NCBI RefSeq assembly: GCF_012926505.1
Contig: NZ_JABBNT010000004.1
Location: 496,001 to 560,000 of the forward strand
DNA length: 64,000 nucleotides
Direction: 5' to 3'
Origin: Pacificispira spongiicola
GTDB lineage: Bacteria; Pseudomonadota; Alphaproteobacteria; UBA8366; Aestuariispiraceae
Positions 53,561-62,289 of the stretch are shown here, one piece after another. The translations under genes and the position numbers were made by a program. The stretch's first letter is position 1. Each line of letters opens with the position of its first letter. A model generated the notes under the pieces. That model searched no databases. It was not told where the DNA came from and was given only the letters and a program-made list of their open reading frames with translations.

Positions 53561-54883
53561 ATGTCGGATAAATCCGTTTCGGAAACAGTGTATCAATTGG
53601 CGACGGGGGAGGATGACGCCCGCCTGTGTCGCGATATCCCGGACAGTCAGTGTAACGACCAGCCGGTGAATTTCGTCCTGCAGACGGTTGCCCAGGCGTT
53701 GAGCAAGACCGGCGATGCCCTGGCGGACGCGAAGGTCGTGCTTCCCTGGCTGATCGGCGCTGTCGGCGGTCCGGCATTCTTGATCGGCTTTCTGGTGCCG
53801 ATCCGGGAATCGCTGGCGCTGTTGCCGCAGATATTGGTCGGCAGCCTGCTGCGGCGCTATCCTGTGCGGAAATATTTCTGGTCCATCGCCAGCGTATTGG
53901 AGGGACTCTGTATCTTCGGCATGGCGCTGATCGGCCTGTCCGGAATGTCCGGTACGGGGGCCGGTTGGGGTATTGTCGCCCTGTTGACCCTGTTCAGTCT
54001 CTCGCGCGGCGTCGCGTCGATCGCGGCAAAAGATACGCTGGGCAAAACCGTGTCGAAAACGCGCCGGGGCCGGGTCAGCGGTTATGCCGCGACAGCGTCC
54101 GGGGCGATCGCCAGTCTTGTCGGGTTCTATCTGGTATTCGCGCCCGAAGCCGCCCGACCGGATTGGTTGCTCTACGCCTTGCTGGTCTCCGCGGCGGTGG
54201 CGTGGTGTCTGGGGGCATCGTTTTATGCGCGGTTACGCGAACATCCGGGGGCGACGGAAGGCGGTCAGGGCCTTGGCGATGTTATACAGAGCCAATGGGC
54301 TACATTGCGCTCCGACAGGCAGCTTCAATTGTTTCTGGCGGCACGGACACTGATGATATCGACATCTCTTCTGGGCCCGTTATTCGTGGCAATGGCGCAG
54401 TCGAATACCGGACAAAGCCTGACCGGCTTGGGGTGGCTCGTCCTCGCCAACGGTTTGGCGGCGGCGGCCAGTTCCAGTTTCTGGGGGCGGCTGTCCGATA
54501 CGTCCAGCCGGAACACGATGGCGATCGCGGCGGGGGCGGCAGGGCTTCTCGGCGTGGTTTGCGTTTCCGCCAGCGCGATGGTGCCGATCCTGACTGGCTC
54601 CATGTTGTTCTATGCCGGCCTGTTGTTCCTGCTGGGGATTTGTCATGCCGGCGTCCGGATCGGGCGCAAGACGCATATCGTCGATTTGGCAGGTAAGGAT
54701 AAGAAGGCGGAATATGTCGCGCTCAGCAACAGCATTATCGGCGTGTTGTTGCTCGCGGTCGGTGCGGTGTCCGGGCTGACGATGATGGCGGGGATTTCAG
54801 TGGGGATCGCCGTTCTGTCCGTGCTTGCCCTATTGGGCGCCGGCACCGCGTTGACCCTGCGCGACGTGCAGAATGCGGAATAG
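53561..54883 (+). CDS. Major facilitator superfamily transporter
   Basis: The 440-residue protein has about twelve helices after a 35-residue cytoplasmic head. Typical stretches are LPWLIGAVGGPAFLIGFLVP and SRGVASIAAKDTLGKTVSKTRRGRVSGY; the latter is the loop between helices 4 and 5. The ATG at 53561 follows GAGGGGGG. Substrate is unknown. A 20-residue upstream extension overlaps the terminator and is not real coding. Confidence 0.83.
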   Translation: MSDKSVSETVYQLATGEDDARLCRDIPDSQCNDQPVNFVLQTVAQALSKTGDALADAKVVLPWLIGAVGGPAFLIGFLVPIRESLALLPQILVGSLLRRYPVRKYFWSIASVLEGLCIFGMALIGLSGMSGTGAGWGIVALLTLFSLSRGVASIAAKDTLGKTVSKTRRGRVSGYAATASGAIASLVGFYLVFAPEAARPDWLLYALLVSAAVAWCLGASFYARLREHPGATEGGQGLGDVIQSQWATLRSDRQLQLFLAARTLMISTSLLGPLFVAMAQSNTGQSLTGLGWLVLANGLAAAASSSFWGRLSDTSSRNTMAIAAGAAGLLGVVCVSASAMVPILTGSMLFYAGLLFLLGICHAGVRIGRKTHIVDLAGKDKKAEYVALSNSIIGVLLLAVGAVSGLTMMAGISVGIAVLSVLALLGAGTALTLRDVQNAE

Positions 54884-54884
54884 G

Positions 54885-54915
54885 AAAAGGCGCGAAACTT
54901 GGCGCCGCGCCTTTT
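54885..54915. terminator. Bidirectional terminator between MFS and DUF1244 genes
   Basis: AAAAGGCGCG at 54885-54894 pairs with CGCGCCTTTT at 54906-54915 around an 11-nt loop, with ATTTTA after it on the plus strand. It overlaps the end of the MFS gene's stop region and serves the convergent DUF1244 gene as well. Confidence 0.8.
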
Positions 54916-54947
54916 ATTTTAGGTTCTATGCGTAGTTTCGCTTGAAA

Positions 54948-55259
54948 CTACATATGCTGTTTGATGGCCTCGTCGAACTGGGCCTTCTTTTCCGGCGTCG
55001 CGTCGGTCTGGTATTTGTCGCGCCATTCGGCATAGGGCATGCCGTAGACGATTTCCCGTGCGTCGTCCTTGTCCAGGTCGATGCCCTTTTCGGCGGCCGC
55101 TTCGCCGTACCAGCGGCTCAGGCAGTTCCGACAGAACCCGGCCAGGTTCATCATATCGATATTTTGAACGTCGGTGCGGGCGCGCAGATGGTCGCGCAGC
55201 TTCCGGAAGGCGGCGGCTTCCAGTTCCAGCGTGGTCTTTTCGTCGATTTCGGTGGTCAT
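54948..55259 (-). CDS. DUF1244 small protein
   Basis: The 103-residue protein shows the DUF1244 core: AAAFRKLRDHLRARTDVQNI, then MMNLAGFCRNCLSRWYGEAA and a helix with EIVYGMPYAEWRDKYQ. The two cysteines in FCRNC are conserved in the family. The function is unknown; it is widespread in proteobacteria. It lies upstream of nothing on its strand and ends at the shared terminator. Confidence 0.87.
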   Translation of the reverse strand: MTTEIDEKTTLELEAAAFRKLRDHLRARTDVQNIDMMNLAGFCRNCLSRWYGEAAAEKGIDLDKDDAREIVYGMPYAEWRDKYQTDATPEKKAQFDEAIKQHM

Positions 55260-55310
55260 CTTTTTCTCCCTAACATGGGCCTGACCCTAAAATGGGTTCC
55301 GCGTCTGAAA

Positions 55311-56465
55311 TTACAAATCCTGAACGGTCGCCGCGATGAGCCAATCCGTCACATCCTTGAACGCCGCCGTTTCGTCCTTTCCGGCGGCTTTTGCCTCCCG
55401 GTAAATGCGGACTTGATTGTCGGCGCTGGTGCCGCGTTCCAGGATTGTGCGGGTATGCAGAACCTCGTCCATGCAGTTCAGGCGGTCCGCGTCTTCCGCG
55501 ACCAGATCGATAATTTCTTCCAACAGGTCCGGATAGGGGACCTCGCTATTGATCCCGAAATCGATTAACCCCCGATCCTTGCCGTAGCGCTGCGCGCGCC
55601 AGCGGTTTTCCTGGATCAGCATGTTGGAATAATTGCGCCATCGCTGATTCTTCCGACGCAACCGCTGCAACATCGACAGAAGGCAGGCATAGGTCGCGGC
55701 GACCGCGATGCCGTCTTCCATCCGCGTGCAGATGTCGGCGATCCGCATTTCCAGCGTCGGGAATTTGTAATGCGGGCGGATGTCCCACCAGATTTTCGAC
55801 CCGTCCTCCACTGCCCCGGCCCGGACAAGCGCGGTGATATGCTTTTCGTAATGGGACCAACTGTCGAAGCTTTCCGGCAATCCGGTGCGCGGCAATTCGT
55901 CGAAAACCGCGAGGCGATAGCTTTTCAGTCCCGTATCGCGCCCCTGCCAGAAGGGGGAGGACGTCGTCAGCACCAGCAGATGCGGCAGGAAATAGGCGAT
56001 CTGGCCCAGCAGGTCGATGCGGTGTTCGTTGTCCGCGATTCCGACATGGACATGCATCCCGCAAATGACCAGACGGCGCGCGACTTCCTGCAGGTCGTTG
56101 GCCAGCATGGAATAGCGTTCCTTGTCCGTATGCTGAAGTCGCGACCACATGGCCGTCGGATGGGTGGATGCCGCGATGGGCGCGAGACCGCGCTTGTCCG
56201 CCGCTTCCGCCACCGCCAAGCGCAAGGCGCGCAGCCGGTCGCGCACGGATTGAACGGAAGTGCAGACGGACGTTCCGACCTCCACCTGCGCCTTCAGGAA
56301 TTCCGGCGTCGCCATGCCGATATCTTCGGACAGGCTGGATTTCACGTCGTCGATGATGGCTTCCTGAACGGCCTGGTCGCCCACCAAATCCCCGCTTGCC
56401 GGGTCGAGCAGCAGATACTCCTCCTCAATCCCGATGGTGAAGGAGGCTCCGTCTATCGTGGTCAT
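55311..56465 (-). CDS. Carboxylate-amine ligase, YbdK (type 2 glutamate-cysteine ligase) family
   Basis: The 384-residue protein has the GCS2 core: FTIGIEEEYLLLDPASGDLV at the start with the Glu metal ligands, GMHVHVGIADNEHRIDLL in the middle and WDIRPHYKFPTLEMRIAD. YbdK proteins join glutamate and cysteine weakly or make other gamma-glutamyl or amine conjugates. I placed the start at the ATG at 56465; the longer frame adds 50 residues that overlap the upstream gene. The N-formylglutamate amidohydrolase gene precedes it by 55 bp on the same strand. Confidence 0.87.
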   Translation of the reverse strand: MTTIDGASFTIGIEEEYLLLDPASGDLVGDQAVQEAIIDDVKSSLSEDIGMATPEFLKAQVEVGTSVCTSVQSVRDRLRALRLAVAEAADKRGLAPIAASTHPTAMWSRLQHTDKERYSMLANDLQEVARRLVICGMHVHVGIADNEHRIDLLGQIAYFLPHLLVLTTSSPFWQGRDTGLKSYRLAVFDELPRTGLPESFDSWSHYEKHITALVRAGAVEDGSKIWWDIRPHYKFPTLEMRIADICTRMEDGIAVAATYACLLSMLQRLRRKNQRWRNYSNMLIQENRWRAQRYGKDRGLIDFGINSEVPYPDLLEEIIDLVAEDADRLNCMDEVLHTRTILERGTSADNQVRIYREAKAAGKDETAAFKDVTDWLIAATVQDL

Positions 56466-56520
56466 GGGCGCGCCGTTTCCGTTGTTTCTGCCCAAGGGTG
56501 ACCGGGCGTCGCGGGCGGCG

Positions 56521-57339
56521 TCAACCGGTAAAGCGCGTGAAGATGCTGGGATCGCCCAGAACTTCCTCCAGAACGGTCGCCAGAAGGTCGCCGAATTCAC
56601 GCTGTCCTTCGGCATGTCCGATCAGGTCCTGGCGGACCTCGAACAGCACATTCGGACGGCCCTGCGGCAGGGCGTGACGTTCGATCGTGTGGCCATAGGG
56701 GGCCATGCCGGAATAGGGCAGATTGTCCCCGATGACGAGGTCCGGGCGGTGGGCCGCCAACCGTTCCAGCACGCGGTCGGCCATACGACGGTCGCGGTTC
56801 GACAGGACCCCGATATGCCAGGGGCGGTGAAGGCCCTGATATTCGTCGGTGCAGCTATGGATCGAAATCACCGCCGGATGTCGGACGGTCTTTTCCTTTT
56901 CCGCCAGCAGGCGTTCCACTGCATTGTGATACGGGTGCAGGATGCCTTCGATCCGCGCGGCCATCGCGTCGGGTGACAGGCGGCGGTTTCCGGGAATGAC
57001 AGCCCCGTCGTAAATTTCGCGGATGCAGGTGAAATCGTCTTCCGGGCGGTTCAGGTCGATGACCAACCGTGAAAATCCGCCGATCACGGCGGGCATGGCA
57101 AGCCTGTCGGACACGATTTCGGCGATGCCCCGCGCCCCGATGTCATAGGCGATATGACGGCGCAATGCTTGCGGCGGCAACCCCAACCCGTTCAAGCGTT
57201 CCGGCACGGCGTTGGAGGCATGGTCGCACACGATGACGCCTTGCCCCGGTCCATCCTCGTTGCACAGGGCCACCGGGGGCGGATCCGCCGGGGTGAAGAG
57301 TGTCTGCGCGGAGGTCGGATGGTCGGGGATAGTCGACAT
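56521..57339 (-). CDS. N-formylglutamate amidohydrolase family protein
   Basis: The 272-residue protein has the family blocks GVIVCDHASNAVPERL, HIAYDIGARGIAEIVSDRL, LVIDLNRPEDD and ISIHSCTDEYQG, which carry the zinc-type histidines and Asp. The enzyme releases formate and glutamate from N-formylglutamate in histidine breakdown, but stand-alone members also act on other N-acyl amino acids. No hut genes are nearby. Pairing with the YbdK ligase suggests linked amidohydrolase and ligase chemistry on glutamyl compounds, which is inference. Confidence 0.87.
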   Translation of the reverse strand: MSTIPDHPTSAQTLFTPADPPPVALCNEDGPGQGVIVCDHASNAVPERLNGLGLPPQALRRHIAYDIGARGIAEIVSDRLAMPAVIGGFSRLVIDLNRPEDDFTCIREIYDGAVIPGNRRLSPDAMAARIEGILHPYHNAVERLLAEKEKTVRHPAVISIHSCTDEYQGLHRPWHIGVLSNRDRRMADRVLERLAAHRPDLVIGDNLPYSGMAPYGHTIERHALPQGRPNVLFEVRQDLIGHAEGQREFGDLLATVLEEVLGDPSIFTRFTG

Positions 57340-57425
57340 AGCGCGCGCACTATACCGACTGTTTTGGAATTGAAAAGCTCGGTGGCCTGACGGGGGAACT
57401 CACGATAAAGTCAGGGTTTCCAGGC

Positions 57426-57992
57426 ATGAGTGGAGCCACGAGTGGAGCATCGAGAGCGGCAATGAAGGCCCGCGGATTCGACGATAGGGAGAAAGAACGC
57501 TTCCGCAAGATTGTCGGCGTCATGGACGGCGCGACGATCGACGGGGAGCGTGCCGCCGCGAAGGAAGCCGCGACGCGGCTTGCCGCGATCTATGGCATGA
57601 CCCTGGAAGAAGCCAAGCGCGAAGCCATGCCGGAAACCGATGACGGTCGGATTTCCGACGAAGAACGCCGCGCCCGTCGGTCCGATTTCGACGCTTGGGC
57701 CGCCAGCCGCGCCCGAATGACGGAAGCCCAGGAACGGGCCGAACGCTACAGATACGAACAGGCGAAGCGGGAGGCGGAAGCGCGTGGCCTGGACAAGGAC
57801 CGCCCCAGCCGGGGACCGGCGAAACCCCGTGTGACGCGGGCATACCGGCCCAGCCGCTATCGCCCGACGGATGAAGATCGCTTCCGGTTGATCGCGGGGC
57901 TGTTGCGGGATGGGGCCAGCCTGCGCCGCGCGGCGGATTTGGCGGATGCGTCGGCGAATGAGGTCGCGCGGATCTGGCTGTTGATTCGATAG
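57426..57992 (+). CDS. Hypothetical protein with N-terminal DUF2786-like helices and C-terminal HTH-like end
   Basis: The 188-residue protein is charged and mostly helical. The first 65 residues (REKERFRKIVGVMDGATIDG, then AAKEAATRLAAIYGMTLEEA) resemble the DUF2786 pattern found in phage-linked proteins. The middle is Arg/Glu-rich and the end (LIAGLLRDGASLRRAADLAD, then NEVARIWLLIR) looks like a small helix-turn-helix. A DNA-binding role is possible. It stands alone. Confidence 0.6.
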   Translation: MSGATSGASRAAMKARGFDDREKERFRKIVGVMDGATIDGERAAAKEAATRLAAIYGMTLEEAKREAMPETDDGRISDEERRARRSDFDAWAASRARMTEAQERAERYRYEQAKREAEARGLDKDRPSRGPAKPRVTRAYRPSRYRPTDEDRFRLIAGLLRDGASLRRAADLADASANEVARIWLLIR

Positions 57993-58110
57993 GATCGGTA
58001 AGGGCCGATACCGGACGTTTGCAGCGGCAATTGATTTGCGTGCAGGCCCGTTATACGAAGAAGCGCGGTTTGAACGGGTGACGGGTGGGACACGCAATGT
58101 GTAAACAGCG

Positions 58111-59295
58111 ATGAATTCGGATCGGGTTGGTGTCGCGCCATCGGCGATACCGCCCCGGCAATATGCGGAGCTGGCGGCGGTGATCGGCACGATCTGCGCC
58201 TTTTCGTTCTGTATCGGATTTGTCTTTCCGGTGATTGCGCTGGCCCTGGAAGCGCGCGGTTTTGATGAGGCAGCCATCGGCCTAAACGCCTCCGCCGGTG
58301 GCGCGGGCGTGTTTTGCGGCGGCCTGATGATGCCCCGCCTCGTTCACCGCTTCGGGACCTTCACGATGCTGGCTGTCGGCGTGATTACCGCCGTCGTGAT
58401 CTTGATGCTCTTTCCGCTGATCGATCACTATTGGGGCTGGGTGCTGTTGCGCTTCCTTTTAGGGGCGGCAATTACCGCGCTGTTTTCTCTGGGGGAAGCC
58501 TGGATCAACGCGATCGCGGGCGAAACCCATCGCGGGCGCACCATGGCGGTCTATACGGCGGCCATGGCGGGCAGTTTTGCGGTTGGATCATTCGTGGTCA
58601 GCCTAGTCGGATATGAAGGGATGGCCCCCTTTATTCTCGCTGCGGCGATCATCCTCGTCTTCTTTGCGCCGGTTCTGCGGTTCCGCCATCGCGATCCGTT
58701 GGAAGATGCGGACAGCCTGGAAGGTCACGGAGACGTTCTTTTGATCGTCTTGAAGCAGGCGGCTATTCTGATGATCGTGGTCGCCCTGTTCGGTATTTTG
58801 GACGGTGTGGCCTTGGGTTTGCTGCCGTCCTATTCCCTGGCTGTCGGGGTGCCGGAAGCCCTGGGATCGGTGCCTTTGGGGGCGATGGCACTGGGGGTTC
58901 TGCTGTTCCAATTGCCGCTAGGCTATTTAAGCGACCGAATGCGGCGTGAGACATTGCTGTCCCTGGTCATGTTTGCCGTGGTCGGGTTGGCGGTGCTGAT
59001 GCCGCATGTCGATCTGAACCATTGGACGGGTCTTGTCTTCATGGCCCTTTTTGGCGGATTGTCTTTTTCGCCCTACACGCTGGCGCTGACCATGCTGGGC
59101 GACCGGTTCAAGGGCCGTAAGCTGGCGGCGGGCAGCGCGCTTTTCGCGGTCATGTGGGGAACCGGGGCCACTCTGGGACCCTTCGCCTTCGGCTTTGCGA
59201 TGGAAGAATGGGGAATCCGCAGCCTGCCCTATGGCTTGGCCTTGCTGTTCCTGCTGTCAGGCGCGGTATCCCTACGAGATCGGACGGGTCGTTAA
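58111..59295 (+). CDS. Major facilitator superfamily transporter (YcaD-like)
   Basis: The 394-residue protein has twelve helices. FGTFTMLAVGVITAVVILML and the loop GETHRGRTMAVYTAAMAGSF between helices 4 and 5 fit the YcaD-like MFS group, and FKGRKLAAGSALFAVMWGTG is the equivalent loop in the second half. Substrate is unknown. It is convergent with the PilZ gene and ends 14 bp from it. Confidence 0.85.
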   Translation: MNSDRVGVAPSAIPPRQYAELAAVIGTICAFSFCIGFVFPVIALALEARGFDEAAIGLNASAGGAGVFCGGLMMPRLVHRFGTFTMLAVGVITAVVILMLFPLIDHYWGWVLLRFLLGAAITALFSLGEAWINAIAGETHRGRTMAVYTAAMAGSFAVGSFVVSLVGYEGMAPFILAAAIILVFFAPVLRFRHRDPLEDADSLEGHGDVLLIVLKQAAILMIVVALFGILDGVALGLLPSYSLAVGVPEALGSVPLGAMALGVLLFQLPLGYLSDRMRRETLLSLVMFAVVGLAVLMPHVDLNHWTGLVFMALFGGLSFSPYTLALTMLGDRFKGRKLAAGSALFAVMWGTGATLGPFAFGFAMEEWGIRSLPYGLALLFLLSGAVSLRDRTGR

Positions 59296-59309
59296 AGCCG
59301 GGCCGACCG

Positions 59310-59654
59310 TTAGAGGCGGCAGGCGCTGACCAGTTTCATCAGGGAATCCGGCCAGTCTTCGATCGGCGCGCGGTAGAGGACGATCGTGCCGTCGGACGAG
59401 CGGCGCAGGATACGCCCTTCGACCGGCATGCGGATATCCTGCCAGCGCGTCGTGAAGATCAGGCGCAGGTTCACACCCTGTCCTTCGATCATCCATGTCG
59501 GTGAGTGGTTCAGGCGAAGCCCGATACGGGAAATGTCGATTACCCGTGTGTTGTTGCGGTCGATTTCCGCGCGAACGGCATCCACTTCGTGCCGTTCGTG
59601 GGCGCGGCGGTTGACCGGCAGCGGCTTCTGCTCGCGGACATACTTCCAGATCAT
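59310..59654 (-). CDS. PilZ-domain protein
   Basis: The 114-residue protein shows the c-di-GMP-binding PilZ motifs: an RxxxR form in NRRAHERHEV near residue 18 and DISRIGLRL for the (D/N)xSxxG motif near residue 40. The barrel follows (GVNLRLIFTTRWQDIRMPVE). It probably binds c-di-GMP as a stand-alone adaptor. No cyclase or phosphodiesterase gene is in the window. Confidence 0.8.
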   Translation of the reverse strand: MIWKYVREQKPLPVNRRAHERHEVDAVRAEIDRNNTRVIDISRIGLRLNHSPTWMIEGQGVNLRLIFTTRWQDIRMPVEGRILRRSSDGTIVLYRAPIEDWPDSLMKLVSACRL

Positions 59655-59800
59655 CGGACCCCTTCCTTTACCGACGAACCATTTTGCTGGCCTTCTGGCC
59701 GACGCGAATCATAACGCCGGGCGGGCGTTCTTGATACAATTTTCTATGCATTTTATGTATTTTTTCCGACTATTCTGGGGAAGTGTCGGAAAACAGGGAA

Positions 59801-60562
59801 TTATTCGGCCGGGCTGGCGGCGCTGCGGGGGCGCAAATGGGCGTGCCAGTGCTTTTCCCAAAGCTTGAAGCCCCGCGAAATTAGGAAGACCAGGGTCAGG
59901 TATAGGATCGCCGCCGCCAGGAAGCCTTCCAGATAGATATAATATTTCGCGTTCACCGTGCGGCCTGCGCCCAGGATATCGACCACCGTGACGGTGGAGG
60001 CGATCACCGATCCATGCAGCATGAAGATCACTTCATTGGAATAGGCGGGCAGGGCGCGCCGGAAAGCGCTGGGCAGAATGATCCGGCGCATCATGGTCAG
60101 GCGCGACATGCCGCTGGCCTTTGCCGCTTCGACCTCGCCAAACGGGGTCGCTTCGATGGCGCCGCGGAAGATTTCCGTCTGATAGGCCGCCGAATTCAAG
60201 GAAAAGGCGATCAACGCGCACCAATAGGCCTCCCGCAGAACCGGCCAGGCGAAACTATCCCGGATGACCTCGAACTGACCCAATCCGTAATAGATCAGGA
60301 AGGTTTGAATCAGCAGCGGCGTGCCACGAAATAAATACGTGTAGCACCAGATCAGCGGACTGAAGATCGGGTGTCGTTCAGCCCGGAACACCGCCAGCGG
60401 TACGGCCAGCAACCCACCGAACAGCAACGACAGGGCCACCAGCGTGATCGTGTTCCAGATGCCGATCAGGAATGTCTCGTAATTGTCGACGACGACGGTG
60501 TAGTCGAAAATCGCGGAGACAATGAAATCCTGGATCGGGCTGATTTGGGCTGCGTCGGCCAT
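59801..60562 (-). CDS. Basic amino acid ABC importer permease (HisM/ArtM-like)
   Basis: The 253-residue permease has the polar amino acid transport motif FRGTPLLIQTFLIYYGLGQF and the docking loop EVEAAKASGMSRLTMMRRIILPSAFR. It is the second permease of a pair, 10 bp after its partner. The family moves arginine, ornithine, lysine, histidine or opines. Confidence 0.88.
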   Translation of the reverse strand: MADAAQISPIQDFIVSAIFDYTVVVDNYETFLIGIWNTITLVALSLLFGGLLAVPLAVFRAERHPIFSPLIWCYTYLFRGTPLLIQTFLIYYGLGQFEVIRDSFAWPVLREAYWCALIAFSLNSAAYQTEIFRGAIEATPFGEVEAAKASGMSRLTMMRRIILPSAFRRALPAYSNEVIFMLHGSVIASTVTVVDILGAGRTVNAKYYIYLEGFLAAAILYLTLVFLISRGFKLWEKHWHAHLRPRSAASPAE

Positions 60563-60572
60563 GTGTCGATCC

Positions 60573-61265
60573 TTATGCCCGCCGGATGCCGGCGGAATAG
60601 CGGCGTTCCAACAGTCTTAGGGCGATTTCCGAAACCGCCGTCAGGAAAAGGAAAAAGACCAGCGCGGCGAATAGAAAGGTAAACGGTTCGCGCAGCTTCC
60701 GCCCGATCGCATTGGCGTTGTAGACGATGTCTTGAAGTCCGATCAGGCTGACCAGCGCGGTGGTCTTCAACTGAACCAGCCAATTATTCGTGAAGCTGGG
60801 CAGGGCGTAGCGCACCAACTGCGGCCAGATAATCCGGCGGAAGATCAGTGGGCGGCTCATCCCGCAGGCGGTCGCCGCTTCGATTTGGCCGGACGGGATC
60901 GACAGAAAGGCGCCGCGAAAGGTCTCTGTATAGTAAGCGCCCATGATGAAGGCGATGGTAAAGACGCCGGCCGTCATGGGATCGATTTCAACGAAAGTCC
61001 AAAGCCCGGTGCTTTCGCCGAACCGGTTCAGAAGAATTTGGCCTTGAAAGAAGATCAACAGCATCAGAACCAGATCGGGGATGCCGCGAATAATCGTCGT
61101 GTAACCGTCGGCGCCGGCGCGGGCGACCTTGTTCTTGGACAACTTCGCCCATGAGCCCAGAAGGCCGAAAATCGTCGCCAGGATCAGGGAATAGACGGCG
61201 ACTTCAACTGTCAGAAGCCCGCCCTTGATAAAAATAAGGTCCCTGTATTCCCAGATCGCTTCCAT
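60573..61265 (-). CDS. Basic amino acid ABC importer permease (HisQ/ArtQ-like)
   Basis: The 230-residue permease has TTIIRGIPDLVLMLLIFFQG and the docking loop GQIEAATACGMSRPLIFRRI, the HisQ pattern. It heads the permease pair. An 88-bp gap with a strong hairpin separates it from the binding-protein gene. Confidence 0.88.
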   Translation of the reverse strand: MEAIWEYRDLIFIKGGLLTVEVAVYSLILATIFGLLGSWAKLSKNKVARAGADGYTTIIRGIPDLVLMLLIFFQGQILLNRFGESTGLWTFVEIDPMTAGVFTIAFIMGAYYTETFRGAFLSIPSGQIEAATACGMSRPLIFRRIIWPQLVRYALPSFTNNWLVQLKTTALVSLIGLQDIVYNANAIGRKLREPFTFLFAALVFFLFLTAVSEIALRLLERRYSAGIRRA

Positions 61266-61305
61266 ACCGCCGGTCAGCCTTGGTTCAAAGAAAATGACGA
61301 AAGAA

Positions 61306-61343
61306 AAAGGCCCCGGGTTACCGATCGGCGTCCCGGGGCCTTT
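61306..61343 (-). terminator. Attenuating terminator after the amino-acid-binding protein gene
   Basis: AAAGGCCCCGGG at 61306-61317 and CCCGGGGCCTTT at 61332-61343 form a 12-bp stem. On the minus strand it is followed by TTCTTTCG. It sits between the binding-protein gene and the permease genes, the same design as at 33704-33740. Confidence 0.8.
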
Positions 61344-61353
61344 CTATGACGGA

Positions 61354-62142
61354 TTAGCCGCCGTAGATGTCGAAGTCGAAATACTTCGCCTGGATTTTGT
61401 CATAGGTGCCGTCGGCGCGGATCGCGTCGATCGCGTCGTTCAGCTTTTCGCGCAGTTCGTCCTCGCCTTTACGAATGGCGATGCCCGCGCCCTCACCGAA
61501 ATATTCGACTTCCGAATGGTCGGCGCCGAAGAAGGAATAGCCCTTGCCGGCGTCGGTTTTCAGGAAGCCTTCATCTATGGCCAGCGAATCCGCCAGCATG
61601 GCGTCGATACGGCCGGCCGTGATGTCCAGATAGACTTCGTCCTGGGTCGCGTAGCGGACGATTTCGGAATCCTTGTAGACCGAGGTCAGGAAATCGTCGT
61701 GGATCGTGCCGCGCTGTACGCCGATGCGCTTGCCGGCCATGGCGGCCGGGGAATCGTCGGAGAACATGCCGTCCTTCGCCGCGAATTTGGCCGGGGTGTT
61801 GTAGTATTTCTTCGTGAAGTCGACGACCTTCTTGCGGTCTTCCGTGATCGACATGGACGCGACGATGGCGTCGTACTTCTTCGCCTGCAGCGCCGGGATG
61901 ATGCCGTCCCAATCCTGCTCCACCAGTTCGCAGGTCACGCCCATCTTTTCGCACAGCGCATTGGCGATATCGATGTCGAAGCCGATCAACTCGCCGCTGG
62001 CGGTCTTTTCGGAGAACGGGGGGTAGGCGCCTTCAACGCCGATCCGCAGGTCGGCGGCTTGGGCGGTGCCGATACCGATCGCGAGCGCGCCCGCCAGGAC
62101 GGCGCCCGAAATGACGGACTGAGCCAGTTTCGTGAAACGCAT
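61354..62142 (-). CDS. Basic amino acid ABC importer substrate-binding protein (HisJ/ArgT-like)
   Basis: The 262-residue protein has a Sec signal peptide (LAQSVISGAVLAGALAIGIG, cleavage after AQA) and the SBP family 3 signature GELIGFDIDIANALCEKMGV, with IGVEGAYPPFSEKTASG at the start and GVQRGTIHDDFL in the ligand hinge. The Asp in MLADSLAID and the overall pattern fit HisJ/ArgT, so arginine, lysine, ornithine or histidine is likely. It lies between the ATPase gene and the permease genes. Confidence 0.88.
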   Translation of the reverse strand: MRFTKLAQSVISGAVLAGALAIGIGTAQAADLRIGVEGAYPPFSEKTASGELIGFDIDIANALCEKMGVTCELVEQDWDGIIPALQAKKYDAIVASMSITEDRKKVVDFTKKYYNTPAKFAAKDGMFSDDSPAAMAGKRIGVQRGTIHDDFLTSVYKDSEIVRYATQDEVYLDITAGRIDAMLADSLAIDEGFLKTDAGKGYSFFGADHSEVEYFGEGAGIAIRKGEDELREKLNDAIDAIRADGTYDKIQAKYFDFDIYGG

Positions 62143-62289
62143 TTATTCTGCTCCTTCTGCATGGGCGGGGCCCTTTGAGGCCTTCGCCACTCCCTGTCAC
62201 GAGACCTTCGCGACGCCCGGCAAGACGTGGTCCCCATCCGGAGCCGTCGCGAACTCTCTTCCCTCCCGGCGGAACATAGCCACGGCCGG

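Noticed and set aside
55311-56615. 50-residue N-terminal extension of the YbdK frame
   Set aside because: The extension overlaps the upstream amidohydrolase gene and precedes the conserved GIEEEYLL start block by an unrelated sequence.
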